Below are positions 53,222 to 61,179 of a stretch of DNA of 64,000 nt, in pieces; the stretch's first letter is position 1, and each line of letters opens with the position of its first letter. The translations under genes and the position numbers were made by a program. Below the pieces are notes generated by a model that did not search any database, had not been told where the DNA came from, and was given only the letters and a program-made list of their open reading frames with translations. The stretch comes from Pelagibacterales bacterium SAG-MED05 (GTDB lineage: Bacteria; Pseudomonadota; Alphaproteobacteria; Pelagibacterales; Pelagibacteraceae): assembly GCA_014654415.1 (NCBI GenBank), contig JACWDC010000001.1:1-64000 (forward strand), read 5' to 3'.

Positions 53222-54305
53222 TAATCATTGATTTCTTATTTGCAAGTGAACCGCAAGAAGCATTAATGTCTCTCCCTCTACTTCTTCTGAACAAAGACAA
53301 GAAACCATTATCTTGGATTGTTTTTGAAAATTTTTCAATATTTTCTCGGGAAGCTGATTTAAAATCTTTATTAGATAAAGGATTAAATTCAATTAAGTTC
53401 AATTTTGAAGGAACTTTTTTCATAATCTTTATCAATTCTTTTGCTTGTTCTTCTGTCATATTTTCTTCTAAACAAATCCACTCAATAAAAATAGGTAATT
53501 TAGTTTGATCGTAGTATTTTTTCAGCTGCGGAATTAAAGACTCAATTGAGTATTTTTCATTTATTGGCATAATCTTGGATCTGTGTTTAGGAATAGAACT
53601 ATGTAAACTCCACGCTAAATAAACATCTAATTCTTTTGCGGCCCACTCAATAGCGTCTATATCATCTTTTTTTATTCCAATTCCAACTGTGCTTACAGTT
53701 ATTCGTGTACGGCCATATTCTAAACCATCTTTATTCTTAGAATTATCTATAGCAATTTTAACATTATCTAAATTTAAGAAAGGAGAGCCTTCGCCCATTA
53801 AGACTTGATTGGTAATTTTCTTCTGCGTCGACCAATCATCAATGTAATCTTTGCATAAAATGATTTGAGAAACAATTTCCCCTGGACTTAAATTTCTAAC
53901 AAGTTTTTTTGCAATTTGTGCAGTAGCACAAAACTCGCACGATAAGTAGCAGCCCACTGAAACAGAAAGACAGATTGTGTATCTACTCTGTGATTTATCT
54001 GGAATTAAAACAGTTTCAACATTTCTTTTATCTTTAAGTTCTAAAAGAAATTTAATAGTACCGTCTTTAGATTTTTGTATGTCTACTATCTTGGGTTTAT
54101 CCAGGCTAATTAAATCTTTAATTTTTTCTCTTAGTTCTAAACTAAAGGTAGTTAATTCATCAAAGCTTTTTATATTTTTTTTATAAACTGCGTTGAACAT
54201 CTGTTGAGCTCGCATTTTAGCCTTGTTAGTATCAACATTGACTTTTTCAATTAAAAAAATTTTTAATTGATCAAAATTTAGATCATAGAAATTTTTTTTA
54301 TTCAT
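53214..54305 (-). CDS. rlmN: RlmN-type radical SAM RNA methyltransferase
   Basis: It methylates C2 of an adenosine in 23S rRNA (and some tRNAs). The 363 residues contain the radical SAM motif CYLSCEFCA, MGEGSPFLNLDNV, the SLHSSIPKHRSKIMP segment, and the C-terminal Cys in DINASCGSLA that forms the methyl intermediate. The radical SAM loop and both Cys features match RlmN better than Cfr. A hairpin lies upstream at 54328-54351. Confidence 0.9.
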   Translation of the reverse strand: MNKKNFYDLNFDQLKIFLIEKVNVDTNKAKMRAQQMFNAVYKKNIKSFDELTTFSLELREKIKDLISLDKPKIVDIQKSKDGTIKFLLELKDKRNVETVLIPDKSQSRYTICLSVSVGCYLSCEFCATAQIAKKLVRNLSPGEIVSQIILCKDYIDDWSTQKKITNQVLMGEGSPFLNLDNVKIAIDNSKNKDGLEYGRTRITVSTVGIGIKKDDIDAIEWAAKELDVYLAWSLHSSIPKHRSKIMPINEKYSIESLIPQLKKYYDQTKLPIFIEWICLEENMTEEQAKELIKIMKKVPSKLNLIEFNPLSNKDFKSASRENIEKFSKTIQDNGFLSLFRRSRGRDINASCGSLANKKSMINE

Positions 54306-54327
54306 CTGCTTAAACTAATAAAGGCTT

Positions 54328-54351
54328 GAGAGGGGTTTTAAAACCCCTCTC
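54328..54351. terminator. Perfect 24-bp palindrome between two minus-strand genes
   Basis: gagaggggtttt followed by its exact complement aaaacccctctc forms a strong hairpin 9 nt past the stop of the 90-residue gene. On the minus strand there is no long T run after it, so termination may be partial. It also lies 23 nt before the rlmN start. Confidence 0.6.
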
Positions 54352-54359
54352 TATAAAGA

Positions 54360-54632
54360 TTAAAGTTTATTAGGATTTTTTCTTATGTGATTAAGAACTT
54401 TTCCAGCATTTTTGCCTTCTTTAATTGTGTAACCGCTCGTTCCATTGGCATTAGCATCAACTGCTTTTACCGATCTTTGTAATTGCTGAATAAGTTTAGC
54501 CTCTGACTTTTTTCGGCTGAACTCATTAAGCAAATGTGTATGTCTTTTGATCATAACATCTCCTTTTTTTTTCAACCTACTTTTTAACTCTTTATAGAGT
54601 CCTGCATGTAGATGCAGAGTCTTTTTTTCCAT
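54360..54632 (-). CDS. Small basic protein of unknown function
   Basis: Ninety residues, rich in Lys, Arg and His at the N terminus (LHLHAGLYKELKSRLKKKG), with a helical middle (KLIQQLQRSVKAVDANA) and a GYTIKEGKNAGK-like turn. I do not recognise it. It lies alone with a hairpin downstream. The absence of a membrane segment and the basic charge suggest a cytosolic, possibly nucleic-acid-binding protein. Confidence 0.6.
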   Translation of the reverse strand: MEKKTLHLHAGLYKELKSRLKKKGDVMIKRHTHLLNEFSRKKSEAKLIQQLQRSVKAVDANANGTSGYTIKEGKNAGKVLNHIRKNPNKL

Positions 54633-54691
54633 GACATATGGATGTTTGGACTCTAATATGTGTTAATACCTTCTGTCAATAGGTGTAAAAA

Positions 54692-54847
54692 ATGAACAAT
54701 AAAACTATAGGAATAATTATAATAGTTTTTGGTGGTTTGGTCTTATACAGCAAACAAGAATATGCCTGGATTATATCTGCAATATCTATAGGGATAGGAT
54801 CAGGTGTTTTCTTCTGGAAAGAAAAAGAAAGAGATATAGAAAAATAA
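54692..54847 (+). CDS. Small two-helix membrane protein of unknown function
   Basis: Fifty-one residues with two hydrophobic segments (about 5-19 and 25-41) and a charged end (KEKERDIEK). The reading frame stops 1 nt before the start of the following oxidoreductase gene, which suggests translational coupling. I recognise no family. Size and spacing are typical of the many tiny membrane proteins in streamlined marine genomes. Confidence 0.6.
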   Translation: MNNKTIGIIIIVFGGLVLYSKQEYAWIISAISIGIGSGVFFWKEKERDIEK

Positions 54848-54848
54848 C

Positions 54849-55427
54849 ATGTCTAAACGAATCTTTATTGTTTACGGTCATCATGACACAAAAAAATGTT
54901 TCAACCAGGAAATTAGAGATACTTTTATATCTGAAGCAAAAAAATTAGGTCATCAAATTGATCTGATAAATTTACATGAAGAAAAAGCAATACCTTTCTA
55001 TGATGGTTCAAAACCAAGTGAACAAATTTTAGATTACAGGAAAAGACTAGAAAAAAGTGATGTGCTATTTATGATCTCACCATGCTATAATTTAAGAGCA
55101 ACAGCGATTTTAGAAAATTGGATAGATCTTGTTCTTGCTCCTAAATGGTTTTTTTCTTTCAAAAGACTTGTTGGGAATTGGGGATACCCAGTAGCAGGCG
55201 CTATGAAAGATCGCAAGGCGATTATGTCGATGAGTTATGGAGGTAACTGGTTTAGTATTCAAACTTGGTTTCAAAATATTCCTTTTAGAAGAATAAAGGC
55301 TGGGGTTCTTAAACTTGGAGGTATGAATACTAGCTATATAAGATTTTATGAAGTTTTACCTGGAATGACAAAAGAAAAATTTACAAAACATATGGAAAGA
55401 GTAAGAAAATTAGTAAAAAAAATATGA
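54849..55427 (+). CDS. NAD(P)H-dependent oxidoreductase, flavodoxin-like fold
   Basis: A flavoprotein of 192 residues of the KefF/MdaB/NQO type. It starts with IFIVYGHHDTKKCFNQ and contains LFMISPCYNLRATAILENWID (usual P-x-W-W-x-x-P-A replaced) and AIMSMSYGGNWFS. It probably reduces quinones or other electrophiles with FMN or FAD. It follows the 51-residue membrane protein by 1 nt and is followed by another small frame. Confidence 0.83.
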   Translation: MSKRIFIVYGHHDTKKCFNQEIRDTFISEAKKLGHQIDLINLHEEKAIPFYDGSKPSEQILDYRKRLEKSDVLFMISPCYNLRATAILENWIDLVLAPKWFFSFKRLVGNWGYPVAGAMKDRKAIMSMSYGGNWFSIQTWFQNIPFRRIKAGVLKLGGMNTSYIRFYEVLPGMTKEKFTKHMERVRKLVKKI

Positions 55428-55436
55428 AAACAATAA

Positions 55437-55547
55437 ATGTCTAAAAGATATAGCGGTAAGAGCAATAAAGATAGAAGCTTTATGAAAAAAGCTAAACTTA
55501 GTCATAAAGAAAAAAGAAAACTTAAGAGAGAAAAGAAAAACAAATAA
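55437..55547 (+). CDS. Very small basic protein of unknown function
   Basis: Thirty-six residues, about half Lys or Arg (MSKRYSGKSNKDRSF, then a KREKKNK end). Its stop overlaps the start of the next gene in a TAATG, a typical translational-coupling junction, which argues for real translation. It has no recognised family. A ribosomal or RNA-binding role would fit the composition but is not shown. Confidence 0.5.
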   Translation: MSKRYSGKSNKDRSFMKKAKLSHKEKRKLKREKKNK

Positions 55548-56173
55548 TGTGTGGAAGATACGTAATATCTAAACCTGTTAGTAAAACGATAGATCTGGTA
55601 AAAACTAATATAAAAGTTGAAGATGCAGACAATTTTAATGCTCACCCTTCACAAAAATTACCAGTTATAAAATCCTACACAAATGGGAAGGCCCTTGAAT
55701 TATGTGAGTGGGGATTAGTACCTTCTTGGTCCAAAAAACTTGATAAATTTTCTCCACTAATTAATGCAAGAAAAGAAACTCTTATGGAAAAAGTCACTTT
55801 TAAAAACTTAATACAAGCTTCAAGATGTGTAGTTCCAGCTGATGGTTACTATGAATGGAAACGAGAAGATAAAAATAAAGTACCTTATTACTTTACTAAA
55901 GATGACGATAAGATTATGTTTTTTGCTGCTATTCATCAAAACAATCAATTTTGCATCATAACCAGAGAAGCGACTGAAAAAATTAGTGAAATTCACCATA
56001 GAGAGCCTCTGATTATTAATCAAAGTCAAATTAATAATTATTTAAACATTAAAAAAGAAGCTATGGAAATTTTAAATTCTATAAAACCACCTAACTTAAA
56101 ATTTCACACAATATCAAAGAATGTAAATAATCCTGTAAATAATGATCCAGCTTTAATTAAGTCTATAAATTAA
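55547..56173 (+). CDS. yedK: SOS response-associated peptidase (SRAP/HMCES/YedK family)
   Basis: It crosslinks to abasic sites in single-stranded DNA and shields them. The 208 residues begin MCGRY with the catalytic Cys2. Family landmarks are FNAHPSQKLPVI, LINARKETLMEKV, RCVVPADGYYEW and the His in IHHREPLI. The start is fixed by the need for Cys at position 2. It is coupled to the small basic gene upstream and abuts the dioxygenase gene downstream. Confidence 0.93.
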   Translation: MCGRYVISKPVSKTIDLVKTNIKVEDADNFNAHPSQKLPVIKSYTNGKALELCEWGLVPSWSKKLDKFSPLINARKETLMEKVTFKNLIQASRCVVPADGYYEWKREDKNKVPYYFTKDDDKIMFFAAIHQNNQFCIITREATEKISEIHHREPLIINQSQINNYLNIKKEAMEILNSIKPPNLKFHTISKNVNNPVNNDPALIKSIN

Positions 56174-56986
56174 ATGAATAGTCTTTCTATTACTCCTGGA
56201 ACAAACAAAGTAGGCGCTTACATTAACAGCATTGATTTAAAAAACTTAGAACAGAACCAAGTGAATGAGATAAAAGATATTTTAAACCAATTTGGAGTTA
56301 TTTTTATAAAAAAACAAAGTTTAGATCCTGAAACTTATCAAAACTTTGCGAAAAGTATAGGAACACCAGTCATCTACCCAAGATTAAAAGGGTTAGATAA
56401 AAAGTTTCCATTTATCAATGTCATTGAAAGAAAACCTAAAGATAAGAATTTAAGTTTTGGATCAAGTTGGTTGCATCAGGATACAAGTTATTTAGCCAGT
56501 AACAGACCTCGCTATACTATGCTGATGGGAATAGAAATTCCTAACGGCGAAGGAAATACTGTTTTTTCATCAGGATTTAATGCTTATAGAAAATTACCAG
56601 ATAAAATCAAACATAAGATTAAAAATGCTACAGGAATTTTTTCTTCAGCGGGCCCTATAGCAGTAACGAGAATTGAAAGAGAAAAAGAAATTGGAATTAA
56701 ATCTTCTGACAGCATGGAAGCTGAACACCCAATCGTAAAAACAGTAAATGGTAAAAAGACTTTATATGTTTCTCCAGGTCATTTAATGGAAATCAAAAAT
56801 GTTGATGAAAAAGATGCAGTTTATCTAAAAAAATATTTAATAGAACACGTAAATAAAAAGGAATTTATTTTTTCTTATGAATGGTCAAAAGGTGACATTT
56901 GTCTCTGGGACAACTTAAGTATCTTGCATATGGCCAGTGAAATTAAAAACTGCAGAAGAGTCATGCACCGTATTACGATGAAATAA
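56174..56986 (+). CDS. TauD/TfdA-family 2-oxoglutarate-dependent dioxygenase
   Basis: A non-haem Fe(II) enzyme of 270 residues. The metal triad fits HQD in SSWLHQDTSY and His in the C-terminal RRVMHRITMK or ILHMASE region, with the 2-oxoglutarate Arg near RRVMHR. The substrate could be taurine or another sulphonate, or a different acid. The neighbours do not tell. It starts directly after the SRAP stop and converges on purK. Confidence 0.88.
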   Translation: MNSLSITPGTNKVGAYINSIDLKNLEQNQVNEIKDILNQFGVIFIKKQSLDPETYQNFAKSIGTPVIYPRLKGLDKKFPFINVIERKPKDKNLSFGSSWLHQDTSYLASNRPRYTMLMGIEIPNGEGNTVFSSGFNAYRKLPDKIKHKIKNATGIFSSAGPIAVTRIEREKEIGIKSSDSMEAEHPIVKTVNGKKTLYVSPGHLMEIKNVDEKDAVYLKKYLIEHVNKKEFIFSYEWSKGDICLWDNLSILHMASEIKNCRRVMHRITMK

Positions 56987-58030
56987 TTATTTCTTTAAGA
57001 TAGTGAGATGTCCCATTTTTCTTTTATCTTTTATTGCTTTTTTTCCGTAATCAAAGAAGAATTCTTTATCACTAAAAGATCTGTTTCTGTATTCTTCAAT
57101 TTCTTTACCTAAAATATTTATCATTTCAGCATCAGATATTTTTTGAACTTTATCAATTTTTAATCCACACACTGCTCTAACGTGATTTTCAAACTGACTA
57201 ATATTAAAAGCATTGATGGTTAGATGGCCCGAATTATGAACTCGAGGTGCAATCTCATTTACTAATAAAGTATTTTTTTTATCGATAAAATATTCAACAC
57301 ACATAGTGCCTATATAATCTAGTTTTTCAGCAATTAATTTTGCATTAGTTTGTGCTTTTTTAAATATTTCATCAGTAATGTCTGCGGGTATCTTTGAATA
57401 TTTTAAAATTTGATCTTTATGAATATTTTCAATGGGTTCATATGTATAAATTTCACCATTTCCAAATCTAGTAATTACAGCTGAAATTTCTCTACTCAGA
57501 TTTACTTTTTTTTCTAAAATGTAGTCAGCAGTAAAACACCAGTCTTTCTTAACATCGTCTAAAGAGTTTAAAACAAATTGTCCATGCCCATCATAACCAA
57601 GTGTATTTGTTTTTAAAATTCCAGGAAAAAGTTTTTCATTTTTTTTAATATCTTCAGCTGATTTTATAAAGGCCCACTCAGTAGTCTTAATACCGAGCTT
57701 GTTTACAAAAGTTTTTTCTAATTTCCTATTTTGAACTGTCTGATTGATGTCAGGTTTAGGTAAAACTTTTTTTTCTTTGTTTATGCTTTTTAATATTTCA
57801 ATAGGAATGTTTTCAAATTCATAAGTAACTATATCTACTTTGTTGATAAATTCTTTTACTTTTTCTTTGTCTTCATATTTGGCAAATATAAATTGATCTG
57901 TGTAATTTTGTGCTGGCCCTTGTTCATCATCAGAAATAACAACTGTTTTTATATTAAGCTTTTTGGCAGCTTGACATAATAAAGATCCCAACTGACCAGA
58001 GCCTATAATTCCTAAAGTAATGTCTGACAT
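56987..58030 (-). CDS. purK: N5-carboxyaminoimidazole ribonucleotide synthase
   Basis: An ATP-grasp enzyme of purine synthesis. It has 347 residues with the N-terminal IIGSGQLGSLLCQAA and IVTYEFENIP, the ATP-grasp core GILKTNTLGYDGHGQFVL, and NEIAPRVHNSGHLTINA. It follows purE by 3 nt, and both act in sequence on aminoimidazole ribonucleotide. Confidence 0.95.
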   Translation of the reverse strand: MSDITLGIIGSGQLGSLLCQAAKKLNIKTVVISDDEQGPAQNYTDQFIFAKYEDKEKVKEFINKVDIVTYEFENIPIEILKSINKEKKVLPKPDINQTVQNRKLEKTFVNKLGIKTTEWAFIKSAEDIKKNEKLFPGILKTNTLGYDGHGQFVLNSLDDVKKDWCFTADYILEKKVNLSREISAVITRFGNGEIYTYEPIENIHKDQILKYSKIPADITDEIFKKAQTNAKLIAEKLDYIGTMCVEYFIDKKNTLLVNEIAPRVHNSGHLTINAFNISQFENHVRAVCGLKIDKVQKISDAEMINILGKEIEEYRNRSFSDKEFFFDYGKKAIKDKRKMGHLTILKK

Positions 58031-58033
58031 TAA

Positions 58034-58522
58034 TTATTTAGGTTTTTTTTTAATGGACTGAGTTTGAATACGTCTCCACTTTTCTAAATTAGATTTTATT
58101 ATTGGATCCGAGTTGCCAATGATGGATGCTGCTAGTAATCCACCATTAAAGGCTCCATCAATTGCTAAACAACCAACTGGCACAGCTTTTGGCATTTGTG
58201 CCATTGATAGTAAACTATCAAGGCCTTTCAGTTTTTTAGTTTCTATAGGCACTCCCAAAACTGGTAATGTTGTTAAGGATGCCACCATACCGGGTAAATG
58301 AGCCGCTCCACCTGCGCCAGCCACAATCACTCCAAAACCATTTTTTTCAGCAGTTTCTGCAAATTTAAACATGCGTTTTGGTGTTCTATGGGCGCTTACG
58401 ATTAAAACTTGATATTTAACTTTAAGAATTTTTAGAATTTTTGCACAATCCTTCATAACTGGATAGTCAGATTGTGACCCCATTATGATTGCTACTTTAT
58501 TTTTTTTTTTATTGAGTTTCAC
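58034..58522 (-). CDS. purE: N5-carboxyaminoimidazole ribonucleotide mutase
   Basis: It has 162 residues that move the carboxyl group from N5 to C4 of AIR. Motifs are IIMGSQSDYPVMKDC near the N terminus, SAHRTPKRMFKFA with the catalytic His, GAGGAAHLPGMVA and PVGCLAIDGAFNGGLLAA. It is the first gene of purE-purK and starts divergently from a small lipoprotein gene. Confidence 0.96.
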   Translation of the reverse strand: MKLNKKKNKVAIIMGSQSDYPVMKDCAKILKILKVKYQVLIVSAHRTPKRMFKFAETAEKNGFGVIVAGAGGAAHLPGMVASLTTLPVLGVPIETKKLKGLDSLLSMAQMPKAVPVGCLAIDGAFNGGLLAASIIGNSDPIIKSNLEKWRRIQTQSIKKKPK

Positions 58523-58627
58523 AAACTAATTTAATCAATTTTATAAATAAAAACAATAGAGTTTAATTTCTTTTTTTTGACTAATTTATGCCAATCAAAA
58601 CACAGATTTTTTTATCATGTTAGCGTT

Positions 58628-58831
58628 ATGAAAATATTATCTATTTTATCTTTGTTGTTTTTGTTAACTAATTGTGCAGGTAGCAATTTAGCCAAAGTCA
58701 AGTTTGGTGAGCGTTGCACTGCTTCTGATGCAAAACAACTTCAGGAAAAATCTTATGTGTGGTTTGTGAGTAAAGATGCCGCAAAGGATTTTGACAAAAG
58801 AATAAATAAATCAAACTGTTTAGATAGCTAA
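58628..58831 (+). CDS. Small lipoprotein of unknown function
   Basis: Sixty-seven residues with a lipoprotein signal peptide ending LLTNC, so the mature protein starts with an acylated Cys (residue 16). The rest (TASDAKQLQEKSYVWFVSKD) is soluble and has two more Cys. I start at Met 58628, because the longer frame adds 17 residues that break the signal peptide. No family is recognised. Confidence 0.7.
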   Translation: MKILSILSLLFLLTNCAGSNLAKVKFGERCTASDAKQLQEKSYVWFVSKDAAKDFDKRINKSNCLDS

Positions 58832-58872
58832 ATTAATTTTTAATTTTTGTTGTTTATGGTAGTAAGGGGTTT

Positions 58873-59961
58873 ATGTGTAGACCCCTTATTATTTATTGTA
58901 TACTCTTTTTTTTATTCAATATAAATTTAGCAGCTATGGATCAAAAACCCTATCATCACATTTATAAAGACGGCAAGTTATTTGCTTTTAGAAATTTAGA
59001 AGGGGGTCCAAAGAGAGATCCTAATTTTAAATGGAATTGGAAGCTTTTTAGGGAAGAAAAAAAGAAACTCAAAATTGATTATCCTCCTGAGCATGTCATT
59101 GATAGACAAATAGTTTTGAAAAACCTTGAGAAACATAAATCAGACTCATATGTTATGTGGCTTGACCATGCGAGCTTTATTATTAAACTTGGGAATACTA
59201 CAATTATTACTGATCCAGTTTTTGAAAAATATTATGGATATTTAGGTTTTGGTACAAAAAAATATATCAAGCCTCCTTTAAAATTGGAAGAACTTCCAGA
59301 GATAAATTTATTTTTGCTTAGCCACAACCACCTAGATCACATGTCTCAACAAACAATAAATAATTTTCCTTATAAAAATACAAAAGTTCTTGTGCCTTTA
59401 AAGCTTGGAAAATATTTTACAAGAAATGGATACAAAAAAGATAAAGTAAAAGAGATGGACTGGTTTGACAAAGTTCAAATTAATGACGAAATCACTATAA
59501 CAATGTTGCCAGCACAACATTGGAGTAAACGTTGGATTTGGGGTGATGGAAATACTAATAGAAGTCTTTGGGGAAGTTTTTTAATTGAATACAAAGATAA
59601 AAAAATCTTTTTTGCCTGTGATACTGGACCAGCTCCTTTTTATAAAGATTTAGGGAAAAAATTTGGTCCAATTGATTTAGGTTTCGGAAATATTGGTGCT
59701 TATAATTTCTTTCCAATTATAAACGTCAAAGATAAATCTACAGCTCATGCAAACCCGGAAGAACTTTTATCCCTTATGAAAGATCTTAAAGTTAAAAAAG
59801 TAGTTGGAATGCATTGGGGTACGGCTATCTTAAGTTTGGAGCCAATCTGGGAACCCCCAGTTAGATTTAAAGCAAATGCTGAGAAATTTGGATATAAAAA
59901 AGAAGATGCAATTATATTTAAAATTGGAGAAATAAAAAAACTTAATCAATTAATTAACTAG
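58873..59961 (+). CDS. NAPE-PLD-like metallo-beta-lactamase-fold hydrolase
   Basis: It has 362 residues. The metal motif is LLSHNHLDHMSQQ (HxHxDH), followed by a His in LPAQHWSKRW, the Asp in FFACDTGPAPFY, and the last His in VVGMHWGTAIL. These match the N-acyl-phosphatidylethanolamine phospholipase D-like family (UlaG-like superfamily). A hydrophobic N terminus (residues 5-20) may be a signal peptide, which would put it in the periplasm or outer membrane. Substrate unknown. The end overlaps the next gene by 8 nt. Confidence 0.85.
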   Translation: MCRPLIIYCILFFLFNINLAAMDQKPYHHIYKDGKLFAFRNLEGGPKRDPNFKWNWKLFREEKKKLKIDYPPEHVIDRQIVLKNLEKHKSDSYVMWLDHASFIIKLGNTTIITDPVFEKYYGYLGFGTKKYIKPPLKLEELPEINLFLLSHNHLDHMSQQTINNFPYKNTKVLVPLKLGKYFTRNGYKKDKVKEMDWFDKVQINDEITITMLPAQHWSKRWIWGDGNTNRSLWGSFLIEYKDKKIFFACDTGPAPFYKDLGKKFGPIDLGFGNIGAYNFFPIINVKDKSTAHANPEELLSLMKDLKVKKVVGMHWGTAILSLEPIWEPPVRFKANAEKFGYKKEDAIIFKIGEIKKLNQLIN

Positions 59962-61153
59962 CTTTTCTTTTATTTCTCTCTTTATCGAGAAGTTTTGTTA
60001 AAGAATCTACCATGGTATCTGAGGCTTTAAATATTTCATTAGATTTAAACTCTAGTGAAACATTTCTTTCGGGATCAGTTTTGTCTTCTATTATTATTCC
60101 TTCATCTGGAGAATTGTTTTTAATATAAATTAAAATCAGCCATTCTTCATCAGGTGCATCATCCCATTTAATAAATATTTCACCTGTTTCAAACCTTCTG
60201 TCAATTACTCTCATGATGCTCAAATATTTTGGGATATATTTCTTATTAATTTGAAAACATAAGCTATGTGCTGATCGGTAGAAGCTTTCTAAAGCAAATT
60301 CAATTTTCTGTCTTTCTAAATTGTAAACTTTTTCTTTTTCAAGTAATGCCGACCTATCATCACCTTCTTCAACTTTCACTCCAAGTTGTGCAACTCTTTC
60401 TCTTATTTTTTGGTCTCTTAATGCTTGATATTTTAATTTAATTTTATCAATACGTTCCTGAACATCAACATAAGACTCTCTTTGCTGGTTTAATACAAAT
60501 TTTTCTAAGTTTTGTATTTCTAGAGCTTCACGCTTTCTAAATTTCTCAATTTTTTTCTCTAATTTAATTTGCTCTAAAAATTTTCTTTGTTTCGCTGCCT
60601 GTTCTTTTCTTACTTCAGCTTGTTCAAGTTTAATAAACTTTTGTAATTCTTGTTTTCTATCTTTTACAAGTTTAATTTCTTCTTTTAACTCCTGTTCTTT
60701 AGCTTTAATCTCATTTTCTTGCTCACTTTTTAATTTATTTTGTGTCTCTTTTTTTTCTCGTTCCATTACTTGAAGTTTGAGAAGTTTTTGTTTCTCTTTT
60801 TCTTCTTGAATAACCTCTTTGATTTCTAAAATTTTATTGGATATTCCTTGAAAAAAATTTTGAAGCGACCTGTCTAAATTAAAGTTAAAACTAAAAACTG
60901 ATTTTAATTTCTCATTAGCTCTTAATAAACTAAGTATTACTTTTCTTGTTTTTTTTGGAGACTTTAATTTCTTTTTTGCTTTACTTTTTTTTCTTTTTTT
61001 TGTAATTTTTTTATTCTTTTTTTTTAAAGAGACTTTTCTAAACTTTTTCTTGAGATATCTTTTTTTGAATTTTCTTTTCTTTTTTTTTAAAGAGACTTTT
61101 CTAACCTTTTTCTTGAGATATCTTTTTTTAAATTTTCTTTTCTTTTTTTTCAT
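59954..61153 (-). CDS. Lysine-rich coiled-coil protein with tandem N-terminal repeats, unknown function
   Basis: It has 399 residues in three parts. Residues 2-43 are two copies of a 21-residue very basic repeat (KKKKRKFKKRYLKKK-type), followed by more Lys to about 70. Residues about 110-250 form a long charged coiled coil rich in Glu, Lys and Gln. The last 110 residues (FALESFYRSAHSLCFQ to the end) look globular, with alternating strands (GEIFIKWDDAPDEEWLILIY). I recognise no family. The basic tail may bind nucleic acid or anionic lipid. Confidence 0.75.
   Translation of the reverse strand: MKKKKRKFKKRYLKKKVRKVSLKKKKRKFKKRYLKKKFRKVSLKKKNKKITKKRKKSKAKKKLKSPKKTRKVILSLLRANEKLKSVFSFNFNLDRSLQNFFQGISNKILEIKEVIQEEKEKQKLLKLQVMEREKKETQNKLKSEQENEIKAKEQELKEEIKLVKDRKQELQKFIKLEQAEVRKEQAAKQRKFLEQIKLEKKIEKFRKREALEIQNLEKFVLNQQRESYVDVQERIDKIKLKYQALRDQKIRERVAQLGVKVEEGDDRSALLEKEKVYNLERQKIEFALESFYRSAHSLCFQINKKYIPKYLSIMRVIDRRFETGEIFIKWDDAPDEEWLILIYIKNNSPDEGIIIEDKTDPERNVSLEFKSNEIFKASDTMVDSLTKLLDKERNKRKAS
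61025..61150 (-). repeat. Tandem 63-bp repeat, two copies, in the lysine-rich gene
   Basis: Two adjacent 63-bp units (61025-61087 and 61088-61150) differ at two positions. One changes Val to Phe in the encoded 21-residue unit and the other is silent. The near identity indicates a recent tandem duplication in frame. Confidence 0.92.
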
Positions 61154-61179
61154 ACCTATATTTAATTAAATATCAGGTT

